A DNA stretch of 64,000 bases from Vibrio caribbeanicus ATCC BAA-2122 (GTDB lineage: Bacteria > Pseudomonadota > Gammaproteobacteria > Enterobacterales > Vibrionaceae): NCBI RefSeq assembly GCF_000165125.1, contig NZ_AEIU01000075.1, positions 124,001 through 188,000 on the forward strand, written 5' to 3'. This document shows, one piece after another, positions 9,223-18,096 of this stretch; position 1 is the first letter of the stretch; each line of letters begins with the position of its first letter. The notes under the pieces were generated by a model that saw only the letters and a list, made by a program, of their open reading frames with translations, ran no database searches and was not told the DNA's origin. The translations under genes and the position numbers were made by a program.

Positions 9223-11448
9223 TTAATTTACGGGACTTTTTTTCTTTTTCGATTGGCCCGCACTAACTTTTCCTTTTCGCTGATTGGAATCGTTGCTGTT
9301 TCGGTTCTTTTTATCTTTCAATGCCAGCTTCTCGAATCCTGGTTGGCTCTTAGTATGCTTTGTTGCGAATCTTTGAGAACCATGTCTTCCAGATTTTCTG
9401 CGCTGTGCTGGCGTCTTGGATTCCATATCCTCTAATGGAACTAAACAACTGGCTTTGTCACCAATGAGGTGCTTCTTGCCCATTCCAATGAGAGCCTCTC
9501 GAATTATTGGCCAATTTTCGGGGTCGTGGTAACGCAGTAAGGCTTTGTGTAATCTACGCTGACGCTCTCCTTTTGGAACAGGTAATTCCTCACGTTTTTT
9601 ATATTTGACGCGCTTTAAAGGATTCGTTTCCGAATAGTACATAGAGGTCGCGTTGCACATAGGAGAAGGATAAAAATTCTGTACCTGATCGCACTCAAAG
9701 TTATTGCGCTTAAGCCAAAGAGCAAGGTTGAGCATGTCTTCATCTTCTGTTCCGGGATGAGCAGAGATGAAGTAGGGAATGAGGTACTGCTTTTTCCCTG
9801 CTTCAGCACTGTATTTTTCAAACATTTCTTTGAAACGTTCATAGGTACCCATTCCAGGCTTCATCATAAGATCAAGAGGACCTTTCTCTGTGTGTTCTGG
9901 TGCAATTTTTAGGTATCCACCGACGTGGTGAGTGACCAACTCTTTTACATATTCAGGTGACTCAATCGCAAGGTCGTATCGGACACCAGAAGCGATCATT
10001 ATCTTTTTAATGCCTTCTACCTTTCTTGCATCTCGGTAAAGATCGATTGTGTGTTTATGATCAGTATTGAGCTTGCTGCAGATTCCAGGAAAGATACAGG
10101 AAGGGCGGCGACAATTTGCTTCAGCTTTGGGATCGCTGCAGCCTAACCGATACATATTAGCTGTAGGTCCACCGAGATCTGATATTGTACCAGTGAAACC
10201 GGGGACTTTATCTCGAATCTCCTCAAGCTCATTGAGTATCGACTCTTTTGAACGGTTTTGGATAATGCGCCCTTCATGTTCTGTAATTGAACAAAACGAA
10301 CATCCTCCAAAACATCCTCGCATAATGTTCACCGATGTCTTGATCATGTCGTAGGCAGGTATTTTTGCTTTTCCATACATAGGGTGGGGAACCCGAGCAT
10401 AAGGAAGGCCAAAGACAAAGTCCATCTCCTCAGTTGATAGTGGAATAGGTGCCTGATTGACCCATAACTCTCTATCTCCGTGTTTTTGAATTAGGGCTCT
10501 GCCGGAGTAAGGATTGGTTTCAAGGTGCATGATTCGACTGGCGTGCGCATATAAAATACGATCATTTTTCAGCTTCTCAAATGATGGAATCCTGACCGCT
10601 GTTGTGTTCGCATCATGACGGGATGGACGAATTGTAATGGGTTTGGCCTCGGCCTCCTGATTCTTACTCTTGGTTTCACACTGTTCTTCTACCACATAAG
10701 GATTTTGTGGTATGAACGCCTCTTTCCTTGGTTTTTCAATCCGAGAAGAGTCAATGATTTTATAACCTTCAGGGGCTGAAGGTAAGTTAACGGCTGTACC
10801 ACGTATCTGCGTCATTGAGGCAATATTCTCGCCCTTGGCAAGACGGTGTGCAACTTCAACAAGTGCACGTTCCGCATTTCCGAATAAGAGAATATCCGCT
10901 TTTGCATCAAAGAGTATTGAGCGACGAACTTTATCTGACCAATAGTCGTAGTGAGCAAGTCTTCTCAAGCTTGCTTCAATCCCACCAAGCACAATGGGTA
11001 CTTCTTTGTAAGCTTCTTTACAACGTTGAGAGTAAACGAGGCTAGCACGATCGGGTCTTTTACCGCCCTCGTTGTTGGGAGTATAGGCATCATCATGACG
11101 CAGCTTTTTGTCTGCAGTATATCGATTTATCATTGAATCCATATTGCCTGCGGTGATACCGAAGAAAAGATTGGGGCGGCCCAACTCCATGAATGCGTCT
11201 TTGTTGTTCCATTTAGGTTGAGCGATAATGCCCACTCTAAAGCCCTGAGATTCGAGTAAGCGTCCAATAATAGCCATGCCAAAACTCGGATGGTCCACAT
11301 AAGCATCTCCAGTGACAATGATGATGTCACAGCTATCCCACCCAAGTGCCTCCATTTCTTGACGACTCGTTGGTAAAAATGGTGCGGTGCCAAAGCACTC
11401 CGCCCAATATTTCTTGTAATCGTGGATAGGTGTGATATTGCTTTGCAT
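9223..11448 (-). CDS. ygiQ: YgiQ-family radical SAM protein
   Basis: 741 residues, the same size as E. coli YgiQ (UPF0313). A B12-binding-like N-terminal region precedes the radical SAM core, with the cluster motif CFGGCSFC (Cys at about 379, 383 and 386, a CxxxCxxC spacing) in [19 protein letters not shown] further cysteine-rich segment, [12 protein letters not shown], lies near residue 460. The last 90 residues are basic and Lys/Ser-rich ([14 protein letters not shown]), a disordered tail common in the family. The reaction is not established; the family is assumed to make radical-dependent modifications. It is a single gene, with a half copy of the intergenic repeat upstream. Confidence 0.93.
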   Translation of the reverse strand: MQSNITPIHDYKKYWAECFGTAPFLPTSRQEMEALGWDSCDIIIVTGDAYVDHPSFGMAIIGRLLESQGFRVGIIAQPKWNNKDAFMELGRPNLFFGITAGNMDSMINRYTADKKLRHDDAYTPNNEGGKRPDRASLVYSQRCKEAYKEVPIVLGGIEASLRRLAHYDYWSDKVRRSILFDAKADILLFGNAERALVEVAHRLAKGENIASMTQIRGTAVNLPSAPEGYKIIDSSRIEKPRKEAFIPQNPYVVEEQCETKSKNQEAEAKPITIRPSRHDANTTAVRIPSFEKLKNDRILYAHASRIMHLETNPYSGRALIQKHGDRELWVNQAPIPLSTEEMDFVFGLPYARVPHPMYGKAKIPAYDMIKTSVNIMRGCFGGCSFCSITEHEGRIIQNRSKESILNELEEIRDKVPGFTGTISDLGGPTANMYRLGCSDPKAEANCRRPSCIFPGICSKLNTDHKHTIDLYRDARKVEGIKKIMIASGVRYDLAIESPEYVKELVTHHVGGYLKIAPEHTEKGPLDLMMKPGMGTYERFKEMFEKYSAEAGKKQYLIPYFISAHPGTEDEDMLNLALWLKRNNFECDQVQNFYPSPMCNATSMYYSETNPLKRVKYKKREELPVPKGERQRRLHKALLRYHDPENWPIIREALIGMGKKHLIGDKASCLVPLEDMESKTPAQRRKSGRHGSQRFATKHTKSQPGFEKLALKDKKNRNSNDSNQRKGKVSAGQSKKKKSPVN

Positions 11449-11533
11449 AGCTTGCTCTCTAATTCAGGGAGCGCGAATTATAGCGGCTTGTGTTGCCCTG
11501 ATCTACCAACTTATTTATGGATTTACATCACGA

Positions 11534-11645
11534 GTATGTCTCGTTACCGATTTTCAATTTAGATGACTAGATTTTCAAATCGTTGCCTTGCCTGTAAAGC
11601 AAGCCATTCTCGCTGAACCTAGCATCTTGAGGTTACTTGGGTATA
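11534..11645. repeat. half-length intergenic repeat (copy B)
   Basis: 112 bp that are the reverse complement of the left part of copy A (2728 onward), almost base for base, ending at the terminal ACTTGGGTATA. The other half of the element is missing. It occupies much of the 320-bp gap between ygiQ and the membrane-protein gene at 11769, so promoters for both must lie in what remains. Confidence 0.85.
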
Positions 11646-11768
11646 CATGATTTTTAGATGCTTGTAGACTGATGGTCATGAGGTTTATTTACTATTTTAT
11701 TCAACGATGCTTACTTCAGAGTAATCTGATATCATCCAACACAAAATTATAATCGCTTTACTTTTGTT

Positions 11769-12452
11769 ATGATCGAGCAATTTTTGGTATTACTCACAGC
11801 ATCCTTGTTAGGCGCACAAATGACTATCTCACTTGTCTTAGTGAAAGGTGATATTTGTCCGGGGCAACGAGGCCGACTTCATAAAACGCTACCAGCGTTA
11901 TGTGTTTTATGGTTAGCAATATGTTTGCTATATCCTTACGCTCTGATCATTCCCATTTTCTTGGGATACTTTTTTTCTCAGGTGCAAACGAAAAAGACAA
12001 GAGAGCAAGGCCCTCTGTGGCTTTTTCATCTAGCTAACTTATTCTCTTTTCTGATTTTGATGTTTCAGGTTTTTGGCAGCGGTGTTGCTGTAAATAAACC
12101 TGTGTTATTTGTGAGTCTATTCTTGCTTGGTGGCATACTTGGTCATTGTTTCTTGACTCAAGCAAAAACTCGATTGCAAGCTTTTCATCGTCTATTGCCA
12201 GTAGCTGGTGTCATTTCTGCAATCGCATTCAGTTTGGTTATTTTGTTTGAGATAAATAGTATCGCGTTTGAGCTTGATGATGAGACAGTAGTAAAGCAAT
12301 TCCTAGTGAGCTTTTTACTGCTAATAGCTGGGGTATTAGTATGGTGCCTGCATTTAATGACCAGTAGAAAAGTCAGCCTAGCCCAACTCTTAGTCACAGG
12401 TGTAATGCTCAATCTAGCGGTGCTATTAAACCTCGACAACCTGACTTACTGA
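11769..12452 (+). CDS. integral membrane protein of unknown function
   Basis: 227 residues with about seven predicted membrane helices, for example LVLLTASLLGAQMTISLVLV at the start, LFHLANLFSFLILMFQVFG in the middle and LAQLLVTGVMLNLAVLLNL at the end. No catalytic or transporter signature is recognised. The loops are short, so the protein is nearly all membrane-embedded. It is followed 78 bp later by the DUF4250 gene on the same strand and may form an operon with it. It has the look of a Vibrio-restricted conserved protein. Confidence 0.7.
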   Translation: MIEQFLVLLTASLLGAQMTISLVLVKGDICPGQRGRLHKTLPALCVLWLAICLLYPYALIIPIFLGYFFSQVQTKKTREQGPLWLFHLANLFSFLILMFQVFGSGVAVNKPVLFVSLFLLGGILGHCFLTQAKTRLQAFHRLLPVAGVISAIAFSLVILFEINSIAFELDDETVVKQFLVSFLLLIAGVLVWCLHLMTSRKVSLAQLLVTGVMLNLAVLLNLDNLTY

Positions 12453-12530
12453 TTATAAGATCTAACTCACTTGATGCTTCTCGATCTTGGCCTAGTCTAT
12501 TACTAAGCAAAAAAAGAAAGGGTTGTAGCG

Positions 12531-12725
12531 ATGGATCTTAGTAATGCCGAAGCTATAGATAGCTTCATTCTTTTGAGCATATTAAATGAGAAGTTAAGGA
12601 TAGAATGTGACTCCCTTGAGGAGCTTATTCAAACTTACGAAATGGATGTCAGCCATGTTATCGACAAATTGAGCGTAGTGGGTTACCAGTATGACCCTTT
12701 GACAAATCAATTTAAGCCCAAATAA
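12531..12725 (+). CDS. DUF4250 domain protein
   Basis: 64 residues matching the small DUF4250 family: LLSILNEKLR, then a Leu-rich acidic helix, and the closing VVGYQYDPLTNQFK. It is predicted all-helical and cytosolic. An AAGGG ribosome binding site precedes the ATG, which supports expression. Function is unknown. The stop is only five bases from the stop of metR on the other strand. Confidence 0.8.
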   Translation: MDLSNAEAIDSFILLSILNEKLRIECDSLEELIQTYEMDVSHVIDKLSVVGYQYDPLTNQFKPK

Positions 12726-12730
12726 ATATC

Positions 12731-13642
12731 TCACGGTAGACGAATTCCTTCTAAATGTTTGTCACAGCTATAACGAGCAATGTTGAAAAAAGCTTGTAGA
12801 TCCTGTTTATCTTTGTCATCTAGTCTCGTTGCCGCATAGAGCCTACGTTGTAACCCCTTACCTAAAGGTGAGCTATGAATCAGTCCTTGACGAGCAAATT
12901 CATCGATAGCCCAGTTAGGTAAAGCTGCAACGCCAAGTCCAGCCGAAACCATCTGAATCAGCATCAGTGTATTATCCGCTTGTTTCCAGCGCAATGGTTC
13001 AACCTTCTGAGGTTGAAGGAAATGCTTTACAACATCTAACCTATTTTTTTGTACCGGGTATGTAAGCATTACCTGATCCTCTATATCTAGCGGTTGGATC
13101 GTTTGTTTTTTTGTTAACGGATGACTAATCGATGTAATTAGCCTGACCTCAAAGTCAAAAAGGGGCTCATAATGTATTTTACCTTTTGCTTGAATATCAG
13201 ATGTGATGACTAGATCTAATTGGCCAGAAAGCAGAGCTGGAAGCGGGTCGAATCCAAAGCCCGATGAAAAATCAAGCGAGACACTAGGCCAGGCACTTTG
13301 AAATTCTTTGAGTGCAGGCATTAGCCACTGAAAACAAGAATGGCACTCTATTGCCATATGAAGCCTACCATGTACATCTTTTTTTAGACTTGCGACATCA
13401 CTCTCCGCTTTATAAATCTTTGGCAGTATGTCGTCCGCGAGATCTAAAAATAATTTTCCTTCAGCAGTAAACCTTACTGGTCTTGTTTTACGCAGAAATA
13501 GTTGGCTTCCTATTCTTGCTTCAAGATCTTTAATTTGATGAGAAAGTGCAGATTGAGTGAGGTGAAGGGCAGTTGCAGTCGCAGTGAGAGAACCCGTTTC
13601 TCTTAACGTTGTGATTGTTTTTAGGTGTTTGACTTCAATCAT
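12731..13642 (-). CDS. metR: LysR-type methionine regulator MetR
   Basis: 303 residues. The N-terminal winged helix begins MIEVKHLKTITTLRETGSL, very close to E. coli MetR, with LTQSALSHQIKDLEARIG as the recognition helix region. The effector domain carries the MetR stretches AIECHSC, YPVQKNRLDV, HFLQP and DNTLMLIQMVSAGLG. MetR activates metE, metH and related genes with homocysteine as co-effector. I start at ATG 13642, which has a GGAG upstream, rather than at the in-frame ATG six codons earlier. metE, often divergent from metR, is not here; the divergent gene encodes a heme-binding protein. Three MetJ boxes upstream link the gene to methionine repression. Confidence 0.93.
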   Translation of the reverse strand: MIEVKHLKTITTLRETGSLTATATALHLTQSALSHQIKDLEARIGSQLFLRKTRPVRFTAEGKLFLDLADDILPKIYKAESDVASLKKDVHGRLHMAIECHSCFQWLMPALKEFQSAWPSVSLDFSSGFGFDPLPALLSGQLDLVITSDIQAKGKIHYEPLFDFEVRLITSISHPLTKKQTIQPLDIEDQVMLTYPVQKNRLDVVKHFLQPQKVEPLRWKQADNTLMLIQMVSAGLGVAALPNWAIDEFARQGLIHSSPLGKGLQRRLYAATRLDDKDKQDLQAFFNIARYSCDKHLEGIRLP

Positions 13643-13658
13643 TCTCTCAGCTCCCAGC

Positions 13659-13687
13659 ATTGATATAAATCTTCATTGAATATCAAT
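13659..13687. promoter_or_regulatory. inverted repeat upstream of metR
   Basis: ATTGATAT and its exact reverse complement ATATCAAT, separated by 13 bases and lying 17 bases before the metR start. It contains a TTCA-T-TGAA core. It may be an operator, possibly for MetR autoregulation, but the spacing differs from the MetR consensus TGAA-N5-TTCA. Confidence 0.4.
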
Positions 13688-13702
13688 CTACCCTCTTTTT
13701 TC

Positions 13703-13726
13703 AGACATGTAAACATCTAGACGTCT
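13703..13726. promoter_or_regulatory. three tandem MetJ (met box) operators
   Basis: Three abutting 8-mers: AGACATGT (13703-13710), AAACATCT (13711-13718) and a perfect consensus AGACGTCT (13719-13726). The MetJ repressor with S-adenosylmethionine binds tandem 8-bp boxes of exactly this kind. They lie 61 to 84 bases upstream of the metR start, so MetJ repression of metR is strongly suggested. Confidence 0.85.
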
Positions 13727-13836
13727 ATTTGTTGGTGATGTAGGGGAGTCGATATTTGAATACTCTCTCGGCTTATGAACTGACTCGTTCTGATCCTAGA
13801 GCCAATCTGATTTATTTTAGATTATTTCTCATATGT

Positions 13837-13855
13837 AATAGTGATTATCAATTTA
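13837..13855. promoter_or_regulatory. Fur-box-like site
   Basis: A 19-base AT-rich imperfect palindrome centred on TGATTATCA that matches the core of the Fur consensus with few mismatches. It lies about 67 bases before the heme-binding protein gene. Iron control of that gene would make sense. The match is only by eye. Confidence 0.4.
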
Positions 13856-13921
13856 TACTATTTATCTTATATAAAGTAATTATTATTATGTGTTCGAACT
13901 ATCAATAAGGAGTAATTAATC

Positions 13922-14665
13922 ATGTTCAAACAAACACTCATCGCTATTTCAATCAGTGCATTCTCTACTTTCTCTTTCGCGAACACGTGTGATTTGTTGC
14001 CTAACCATCAGCAATTGACGTCTGCTCTTAAGAGCTCAGTAGCGACAACAAGTGATGAAAAGAATGGTGGTCTCGAGCTCAATATGTGGGGAACCTTGGT
14101 CGGCAGAGATGGTACAGTTTGTGCTGTGACCTATACAGGAGAAAACTATGGCGAACAGTGGCTAGGAAGTCGCGTTATATCGGCACAAAAGGCTAATACG
14201 GCTAATGCCTTCAGTTTACCTAATCTAGCATTGTCAACGGCTAACCTATGGACAGCGACCCAGCCGGGCGGTAGTCTTTTTGGACTTCAATTCAGCAACC
14301 CAGTTGATACAAGCGTTGCTTACAGTGGTAAAGCTAAATACTTTGGCCATAAAAATGACCCAATGATTGGTGAAAGAATTGGCGGTGTTAATGTCTTTGG
14401 TGGTGGTCTCGCTTTATACAATGCTAAGGGTGAAGTTGTTGGTGCTCTTGGTGTTAGTGGCGATACTTCATGTGCAGACCATAATATTGCATGGAAGACT
14501 CGTAAGGCGCTTAAACTAGACTATGTACCTGGTGGCGTTTCTGAAACGAAAGATGATAATATCATCTACTCAGAAGGTAATGGATTTGCTCATGTTAATT
14601 GTGGTAATGGCGAGGCTGAAATAGCAAAAGAGTTACCTAAATCTCATCCTATCTCTAAAAAGTAA
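13922..14665 (+). CDS. secreted GlcG/HbpS-type heme-binding protein
   Basis: 247 residues with a signal peptide (cleavage after FSFA near residue 20). The body resembles the GlcG/HbpS (DUF336) family: GERIGGVNVFGGGLALYNAKG, then the family-typical VVGALGVSGDTSCADHNIAWKTR, where the motif G-x-SGD...D..A is conserved. Members bind heme or other small ligands; the role here is inferred to be periplasmic heme binding. Four or more cysteines in the mature part could form disulfides, and a DsbA homologue is next door. An AAGGAG ribosome binding site stands 9 bases from the ATG. The stop codon lies inside a 7-bp tandem repeat. A Fur-like site is upstream. Confidence 0.75.
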   Translation: MFKQTLIAISISAFSTFSFANTCDLLPNHQQLTSALKSSVATTSDEKNGGLELNMWGTLVGRDGTVCAVTYTGENYGEQWLGSRVISAQKANTANAFSLPNLALSTANLWTATQPGGSLFGLQFSNPVDTSVAYSGKAKYFGHKNDPMIGERIGGVNVFGGGLALYNAKGEVVGALGVSGDTSCADHNIAWKTRKALKLDYVPGGVSETKDDNIIYSEGNGFAHVNCGNGEAEIAKELPKSHPISKK

Positions 14666-14698
14666 AAAGTAAAAAGTAAAAAGTAAAAAGTAAAAAGT
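14657..14698. repeat. 7-bp tandem repeat (six AAAAAGT units)
   Basis: Six perfect units of AAAAAGT, starting in the last codons of the heme-binding gene and running up to the terminator. The gene's TAA lies across the junction of the first two units, so gain or loss of units downstream would not change the protein. It is a likely site of slippage. Confidence 0.95.
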
Positions 14699-14699
14699 A

Positions 14700-14725
14700 A
14701 AAAGCCAGAGTATACTCTGGCTTTT
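14700..14725. terminator. bidirectional terminator (perfect 26-bp palindrome)
   Basis: A perfect 26-bp palindrome with 13-base arms, followed by T-rich sequence on both strands. It sits between the converging heme-binding gene and the dsbA-like gene. The A-rich 7-bp repeats on one side supply the U-tract for the minus-strand transcript. Confidence 0.9.
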
Positions 14726-14731
14726 AATTTT

Positions 14732-15331
14732 TTATAGTGTTAGTAAATAGTTTACCAAATCACTGTATTGCTCAGGGGTCTTTACTGACTCAGACTTTAC
14801 AATATATTTGTTGTTAACTATGACTCCAGGTACCCCAGTCAGCGTACTGTTGTTGAATTGCTTATCAAACTTTCTTTGCATCGAATTAACAATAAAACTG
14901 TTGTACATTGCATCATATTTTTCGGCTTTTACCCCGTTATCGATAAAGATTTGACGAAGATCTTGTTCGGTCTTCGGTGGATTTCTTAGTTGGTGCAGTT
15001 GTTTGAACATAACCGGTACCATTTTATCTTCAATATCTAAAGCGACCATAGTTGCGTATGCTTTCGCCATTGGGACCGCCATGTTTCTCCCCATAAAAGC
15101 CACATGAACTTTTTCAAACTTAGCCGATTTCGGTAGCTTCGCTTTTAGCCCTTTTACAATCGATTCAAACTGAAAACAATGTGGGCAATAAAACGAAAAA
15201 TATTCAGTAACAGTCTGTGATTTAGAATGTGGTGCCTTTAGTACTGTGTAATGTGTACCTTCTTCAAAATCAGCTGCCTGAATGTAAAACGAAAAAAACG
15301 CTAAAGCGATACATGAGATAAATTTTTTCAT
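14732..15331 (-). CDS. dsbA: DsbA-family thiol:disulfide oxidoreductase
   Basis: 199 residues with a signal peptide (cleavage after IQAA near residue 20). The active site is CPHC at residues 49-52 in [12 protein letters not shown], with the cis-proline in TGVPG (P168), both as in classical DsbA. The sequence resembles V. cholerae TcpG/DsbA over its whole length, but with differences that could mean a second copy; vibrios may carry the main dsbA elsewhere. It introduces disulfides into exported proteins in the periplasm. The ribosome binding site AAAGGA stands 8 bases before the ATG. A small exported Cys/His protein gene lies 55 bp upstream in the same orientation and probably shares its transcript. 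Confidence 0.88.
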   Translation of the reverse strand: MKKFISCIALAFFSFYIQAADFEEGTHYTVLKAPHSKSQTVTEYFSFYCPHCFQFESIVKGLKAKLPKSAKFEKVHVAFMGRNMAVPMAKAYATMVALDIEDKMVPVMFKQLHQLRNPPKTEQDLRQIFIDNGVKAEKYDAMYNSFIVNSMQRKFDKQFNNSTLTGVPGVIVNNKYIVKSESVKTPEQYSDLVNYLLTL

Positions 15332-15386
15332 TAAAATATTCCTTTGTTTCTGTAAATCATAAATTTTGTTTGGATAAGATGACTTA

Positions 15387-15734
15387 CTAGAACAAAATTG
15401 GAGGACGGAATAGCGTTTTAGATCGAGTTATGGCTTTGCCAATACTTTTGCGAGATAAAGACTGTGAGCTCTCCAAAAGAGCTGGAATCACGAGATTAGG
15501 GAGTGTATTTAGGACTTTGACCAAACAGGGCGAAGGGCAACAGTGCTGCTTTTTGACTTGACCTTGCGGAACAGAACCCTCGCAATGGATATGATGAAGG
15601 CTTTGAGTGAACGCCATTATATCGGAACTTTGAGTCACCTGTGAAGTTTGCCAACTGGCCTCATAGGCTAGCGCCGTGTGCATCCAAAAGAACGCAAGAG
15701 ATAACAAAAATAGTTTAGTTACTTTATTGAACAA
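15387..15734 (-). CDS. small exported Cys/His-rich protein
   Basis: 115 residues with a signal peptide (cleavage after ALA near residue 23). The mature part has several His and Cys residues, notably HHIHCEG and [13 protein letters not shown], which could bind metal or be substrates of the neighbouring DsbA. The C-terminus ...LFRPPILF resembles the end of DUF2946-type proteins found near copper-handling genes, but this is a weak similarity. The start is TTG at 15734: a stop codon lies a few codons upstream in frame and no ATG precedes the signal peptide core. The gene is followed 55 bp later by dsbA, likely in one operon. Confidence 0.55.
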   Translation of the reverse strand: MFNKVTKLFLLSLAFFWMHTALAYEASWQTSQVTQSSDIMAFTQSLHHIHCEGSVPQGQVKKQHCCPSPCLVKVLNTLPNLVIPALLESSQSLSRKSIGKAITRSKTLFRPPILF

Positions 15735-15810
15735 GGCGATGGCTCAAAGTTATTAATTAGCAAAGAGGATAACTTATCTCTATTTAAAAAAAAATAACCT
15801 AGATCCAATT

Positions 15811-15845
15811 TATACCCAAGTGACTTAAAGATGCGAAGTCTAGCA
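15811..15845. repeat. fragment of the intergenic repeat (copy C)
   Basis: A single terminal segment, TATACCCAAGTGACTTAAAG and a few further bases, matching one end of the full elements. The rest of the element is absent. Confidence 0.7.
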
Positions 15846-15860
15846 CTTATTATATTGTCA

Positions 15861-16244
15861 TCAAAAGAGTTCTACCCATTGAGAGCGCCAACTTGGCGCC
15901 GAGTAGTCTTCTGGCCAGTACTCAATTTGTTTTGATATAAGGCCGTCTGATACCGTATGAAAGCTGATAGCTCGGGCATTTTGTATACCATCGGTAATGG
16001 AAACATCGGTTACGACAATGTCTTCATCACACATAATAGAGTTAATATGGAATGACCAGCTCCCTTCGGTTGGGTAGTGTGTATTTAGCGCGGCGAAGTT
16101 TTCTCTACCACAAATGACTTCTGATGACTGTGGCCAAATACCACAAAAGTCAGGGCTTAACCATTGACTGGCGTGAACAAAATCGTTGGTGTTCATCGCT
16201 TGCCAAAAACTGGTCACGATTTCTTTTGGAGGCATTTTACTCAT
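15861..16244 (-). CDS. SnoaL-like / NTF2-fold protein
   Basis: 127 residues from ATG 16244. The sequence fits the SnoaL-like NTF2 fold: an N-terminal helix (EIVTSFWQAMNTNDFVHASQWLSPDF), then strands ending in ISKQIEYWPEDYSAPSWRSQW, the usual place for the lid and pocket residues. Such proteins are small single-domain isomerases, hydrolases or ligand binders; no catalytic assignment is possible. The start overlaps the end of the lipocalin gene (ATGAGTAA), which points to translational coupling. An alternative ATG four codons upstream, at 16256, has no better ribosome binding site. Confidence 0.75.
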   Translation of the reverse strand: MSKMPPKEIVTSFWQAMNTNDFVHASQWLSPDFCGIWPQSSEVICGRENFAALNTHYPTEGSWSFHINSIMCDEDIVVTDVSITDGIQNARAISFHTVSDGLISKQIEYWPEDYSAPSWRSQWVELF

Positions 16245-16764
16245 CGCTATATCCATGCTCTACGAGGATCAAGTCTTCAGCATTGAAGCCACGTTTGCTT
16301 GCTTCAGACTTAAAATGAGCTATCAAAGTCGAATCAACGTTCGGGGTTCTCGCTAACAGCCACAAGTAATCATTATCTGGTCCAGAGATAAACGCATATT
16401 GATAATCTTTTTTGTCCAATTCAAATACAACATAAGAGCCATAGAAAGGCCCAAAGAATGATACCTTTAGGTAGGCTTCATCATTGGAACCTACAAAATA
16501 AGCCTTGCCCTCAGCTTCTTTCCATTGTTGCTTTTCTGCAGAGTATCCGCGATTGATTACTTTTATCCCACCATCTTTTCGTGGTGAGTATGTTGCAGTA
16601 ACTTGAGAGAGGCCTTTTTCGAAAGAGTGGTCTAGTCTTGCAATTTCGTACCACCTACCGAGGTATCTATCTACTTCAAACTCATCAACGGGCTCGACAT
16701 TTTCTGGCATACCAAGGCATCCATTGAGGATGAACATACAAAAACTGATAAATATCTTTTTCAT
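16237..16764 (-). CDS. blc: outer-membrane lipoprotein lipocalin Blc
   Basis: 175 residues. A lipoprotein signal ends in the lipobox LNGC, so the mature protein starts at that Cys and is lipid-anchored. The lipocalin signature RYLGRWYEIARLDHSFEKGL follows, with VTATYSPRKDGGIKVINRGY and the C-terminal YLWLLARTP strand. Blc-type lipocalins bind fatty acids or lysophospholipids in the envelope; V. cholerae VlpA is a relative. The start at 16764 is chosen for its GAGGA ribosome binding site; the in-frame Met six codons upstream would include that site. The gene overlaps the SnoaL-like gene by 8 bases. Confidence 0.9.
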   Translation of the reverse strand: MKKIFISFCMFILNGCLGMPENVEPVDEFEVDRYLGRWYEIARLDHSFEKGLSQVTATYSPRKDGGIKVINRGYSAEKQQWKEAEGKAYFVGSNDEAYLKVSFFGPFYGSYVVFELDKKDYQYAFISGPDNDYLWLLARTPNVDSTLIAHFKSEASKRGFNAEDLILVEHGYSDE

Positions 16765-17115
16765 TTTAAGTTCCTCTTCCACGATAAATGGTTGCAGTAA
16801 GGATAGGTCGGTGCTTTCTATATGTCTTGAATAGGAAAAGAAAGCGTGGAAAAAGTATCTAAAACGATAGTATTAATTTTTTTGTGGGGGTTCAAGCGGT
16901 TGTTTTATCGAATAGAGAAACATAATCGAGATAGGTGACTCCCAAGCTTAGGAGTCACTCATATTTCCAAGTGACATCAAGATATAGGGATCAGAGCCTA
17001 AAATTCACGAAAAATGATATAACTGCATATTAGATAATTTCTGAATTTTTCTACGATGAAATTAGCTTTTTGTGGCGCCAAAAGGGCTCTTTCCCAAACC
17101 TAGTACCTTTAGGTT
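16765..17115. other. intergenic region with an inverted repeat and a decayed repeat copy
   Basis: A 351-bp gap with no gene. It contains a perfect 8-bp inverted repeat, GTGACTCC...GGAGTCAC (16935-16958), with no T-run, and directly beside it a decayed end of the intergenic repeat family (copy D, 16961-16997). The promoter of the lipocalin gene should lie in 16765-16900. Confidence 0.6.
16961..16997. repeat. decayed fragment of the intergenic repeat (copy D)
   Basis: The sequence matches the terminal consensus (CCAAGTGAC-TCAAGAT-...-GATTCAGAGC) with several substitutions, including TTTCC in place of TACCC. Only one end is recognisable. Confidence 0.55.
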
Positions 17116-18096
17116 CTACTTGTTTTTACGCTGTTGCTCTTTGCGTGCTAACTTCTCTTGGCGTCGTTGTGCGATAACTCGGTCTGCCTCTCCGCCTACG
17201 TGAGTCTCTCCGCGTTCATCTGCAAGTTGTACTTGTTTTTCTCTTTCGCGGAAGCGAGCTTTTTGTTCGTTAGTGTGTTTATTGGCACATTTAGGGCAAC
17301 TCACTCCTTTTTCGAACAGTTCAGATTCCATATCTTGTTGAGTTATAGGTAGACGACATGCGTTGCACATATCATAACTACTTTTCTCTAGCTGGTGATT
17401 GACAGCGACTCTTCCATCAAAGACGTAGCAATCACCTTGCCAAAGACTATTTTCTTCCGGCACTTCCTCGAGGTATTTGAGAATTCCGCCTTCAAGGTGG
17501 TAAACTTCGTCAAAACCTTGTTCTTTCATATAAGCAGTAGATTTTTCGCATCTAATGCCCCCGGTACAAAACATTGCCACTTTTTTATGTTTTTCTGGGT
17601 CCATATTTTGGGCGACATATTCGGGGAAGTCCCGAAATGTCTCGGTCTTAGGGTTTACAGCATTCTTGAATGTACCGATTTCAACTTCATAATCGTTTCG
17701 AGTATCGACAACGAAAACTTCTGGATCAGAAATAAGTTCGTTCCAATCTTGTGGTTTGACGTAGGTACCAACAACGTGTCTAGGATCAATGCCTTCTACG
17801 CCAAGAGTCACAATTTCTTTTTTGAGTTTAACTTTACTTCTGTTGAAGGGCTGATTGGAATCGTAAGATTCTTTGTAGACGATATCAGCAAGTCGTGGAT
17901 CGGTTTTAAACCAAGCGAGTAATGCATCGATACCTGCTCTTTTTGCAGCAACAGTGCCATTTACACCTTCATTTGCAAGTAATAATGTACCGCGAATTTG
18001 ATGCTCATCCATCAAACGAGTGAGTGGAGAACGAAGGTCGGTGTAATCGTCCAAGCGCACAAACTTGTACAGTGCGCATACAACATAATCTTTCAT
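17116..18096 (-). CDS. trhO: tRNA uridine(34) hydroxylase TrhO (YceA)
   Basis: 326 residues. The N-terminal acylphosphatase-like UPF0176 domain ([15 protein letters not shown]) precedes a rhodanese domain with the active loop [11 protein letters not shown] (Cys at about 177), then a cysteine-rich module CNACRLPIT...CPKC that looks like a zinc site, and a basic, disordered tail. TrhO makes 5-hydroxyuridine at tRNA position 34 using oxygen. The ribosome binding site AGGAT precedes the ATG. It is probably a single-gene unit. Confidence 0.93.
   Translation of the reverse strand: MKDYVVCALYKFVRLDDYTDLRSPLTRLMDEHQIRGTLLLANEGVNGTVAAKRAGIDALLAWFKTDPRLADIVYKESYDSNQPFNRSKVKLKKEIVTLGVEGIDPRHVVGTYVKPQDWNELISDPEVFVVDTRNDYEVEIGTFKNAVNPKTETFRDFPEYVAQNMDPEKHKKVAMFCTGGIRCEKSTAYMKEQGFDEVYHLEGGILKYLEEVPEENSLWQGDCYVFDGRVAVNHQLEKSSYDMCNACRLPITQQDMESELFEKGVSCPKCANKHTNEQKARFREREKQVQLADERGETHVGGEADRVIAQRRQEKLARKEQQRKNK

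Noticed and set aside
9160-9435. A plus-strand frame after serC with hydrophobic N-terminus
   Set aside because: It overlaps the 3' end of ygiQ on the other strand, lies over the terminator-like hairpin and has no ribosome binding site; hydrophobicity comes from the antisense of the Lys/Ser-rich YgiQ tail.
17395-17922. Long plus-strand frame inside trhO
   Set aside because: It is fully antisense to a well-supported gene with intact rhodanese motifs; composition is that of a shadow frame.
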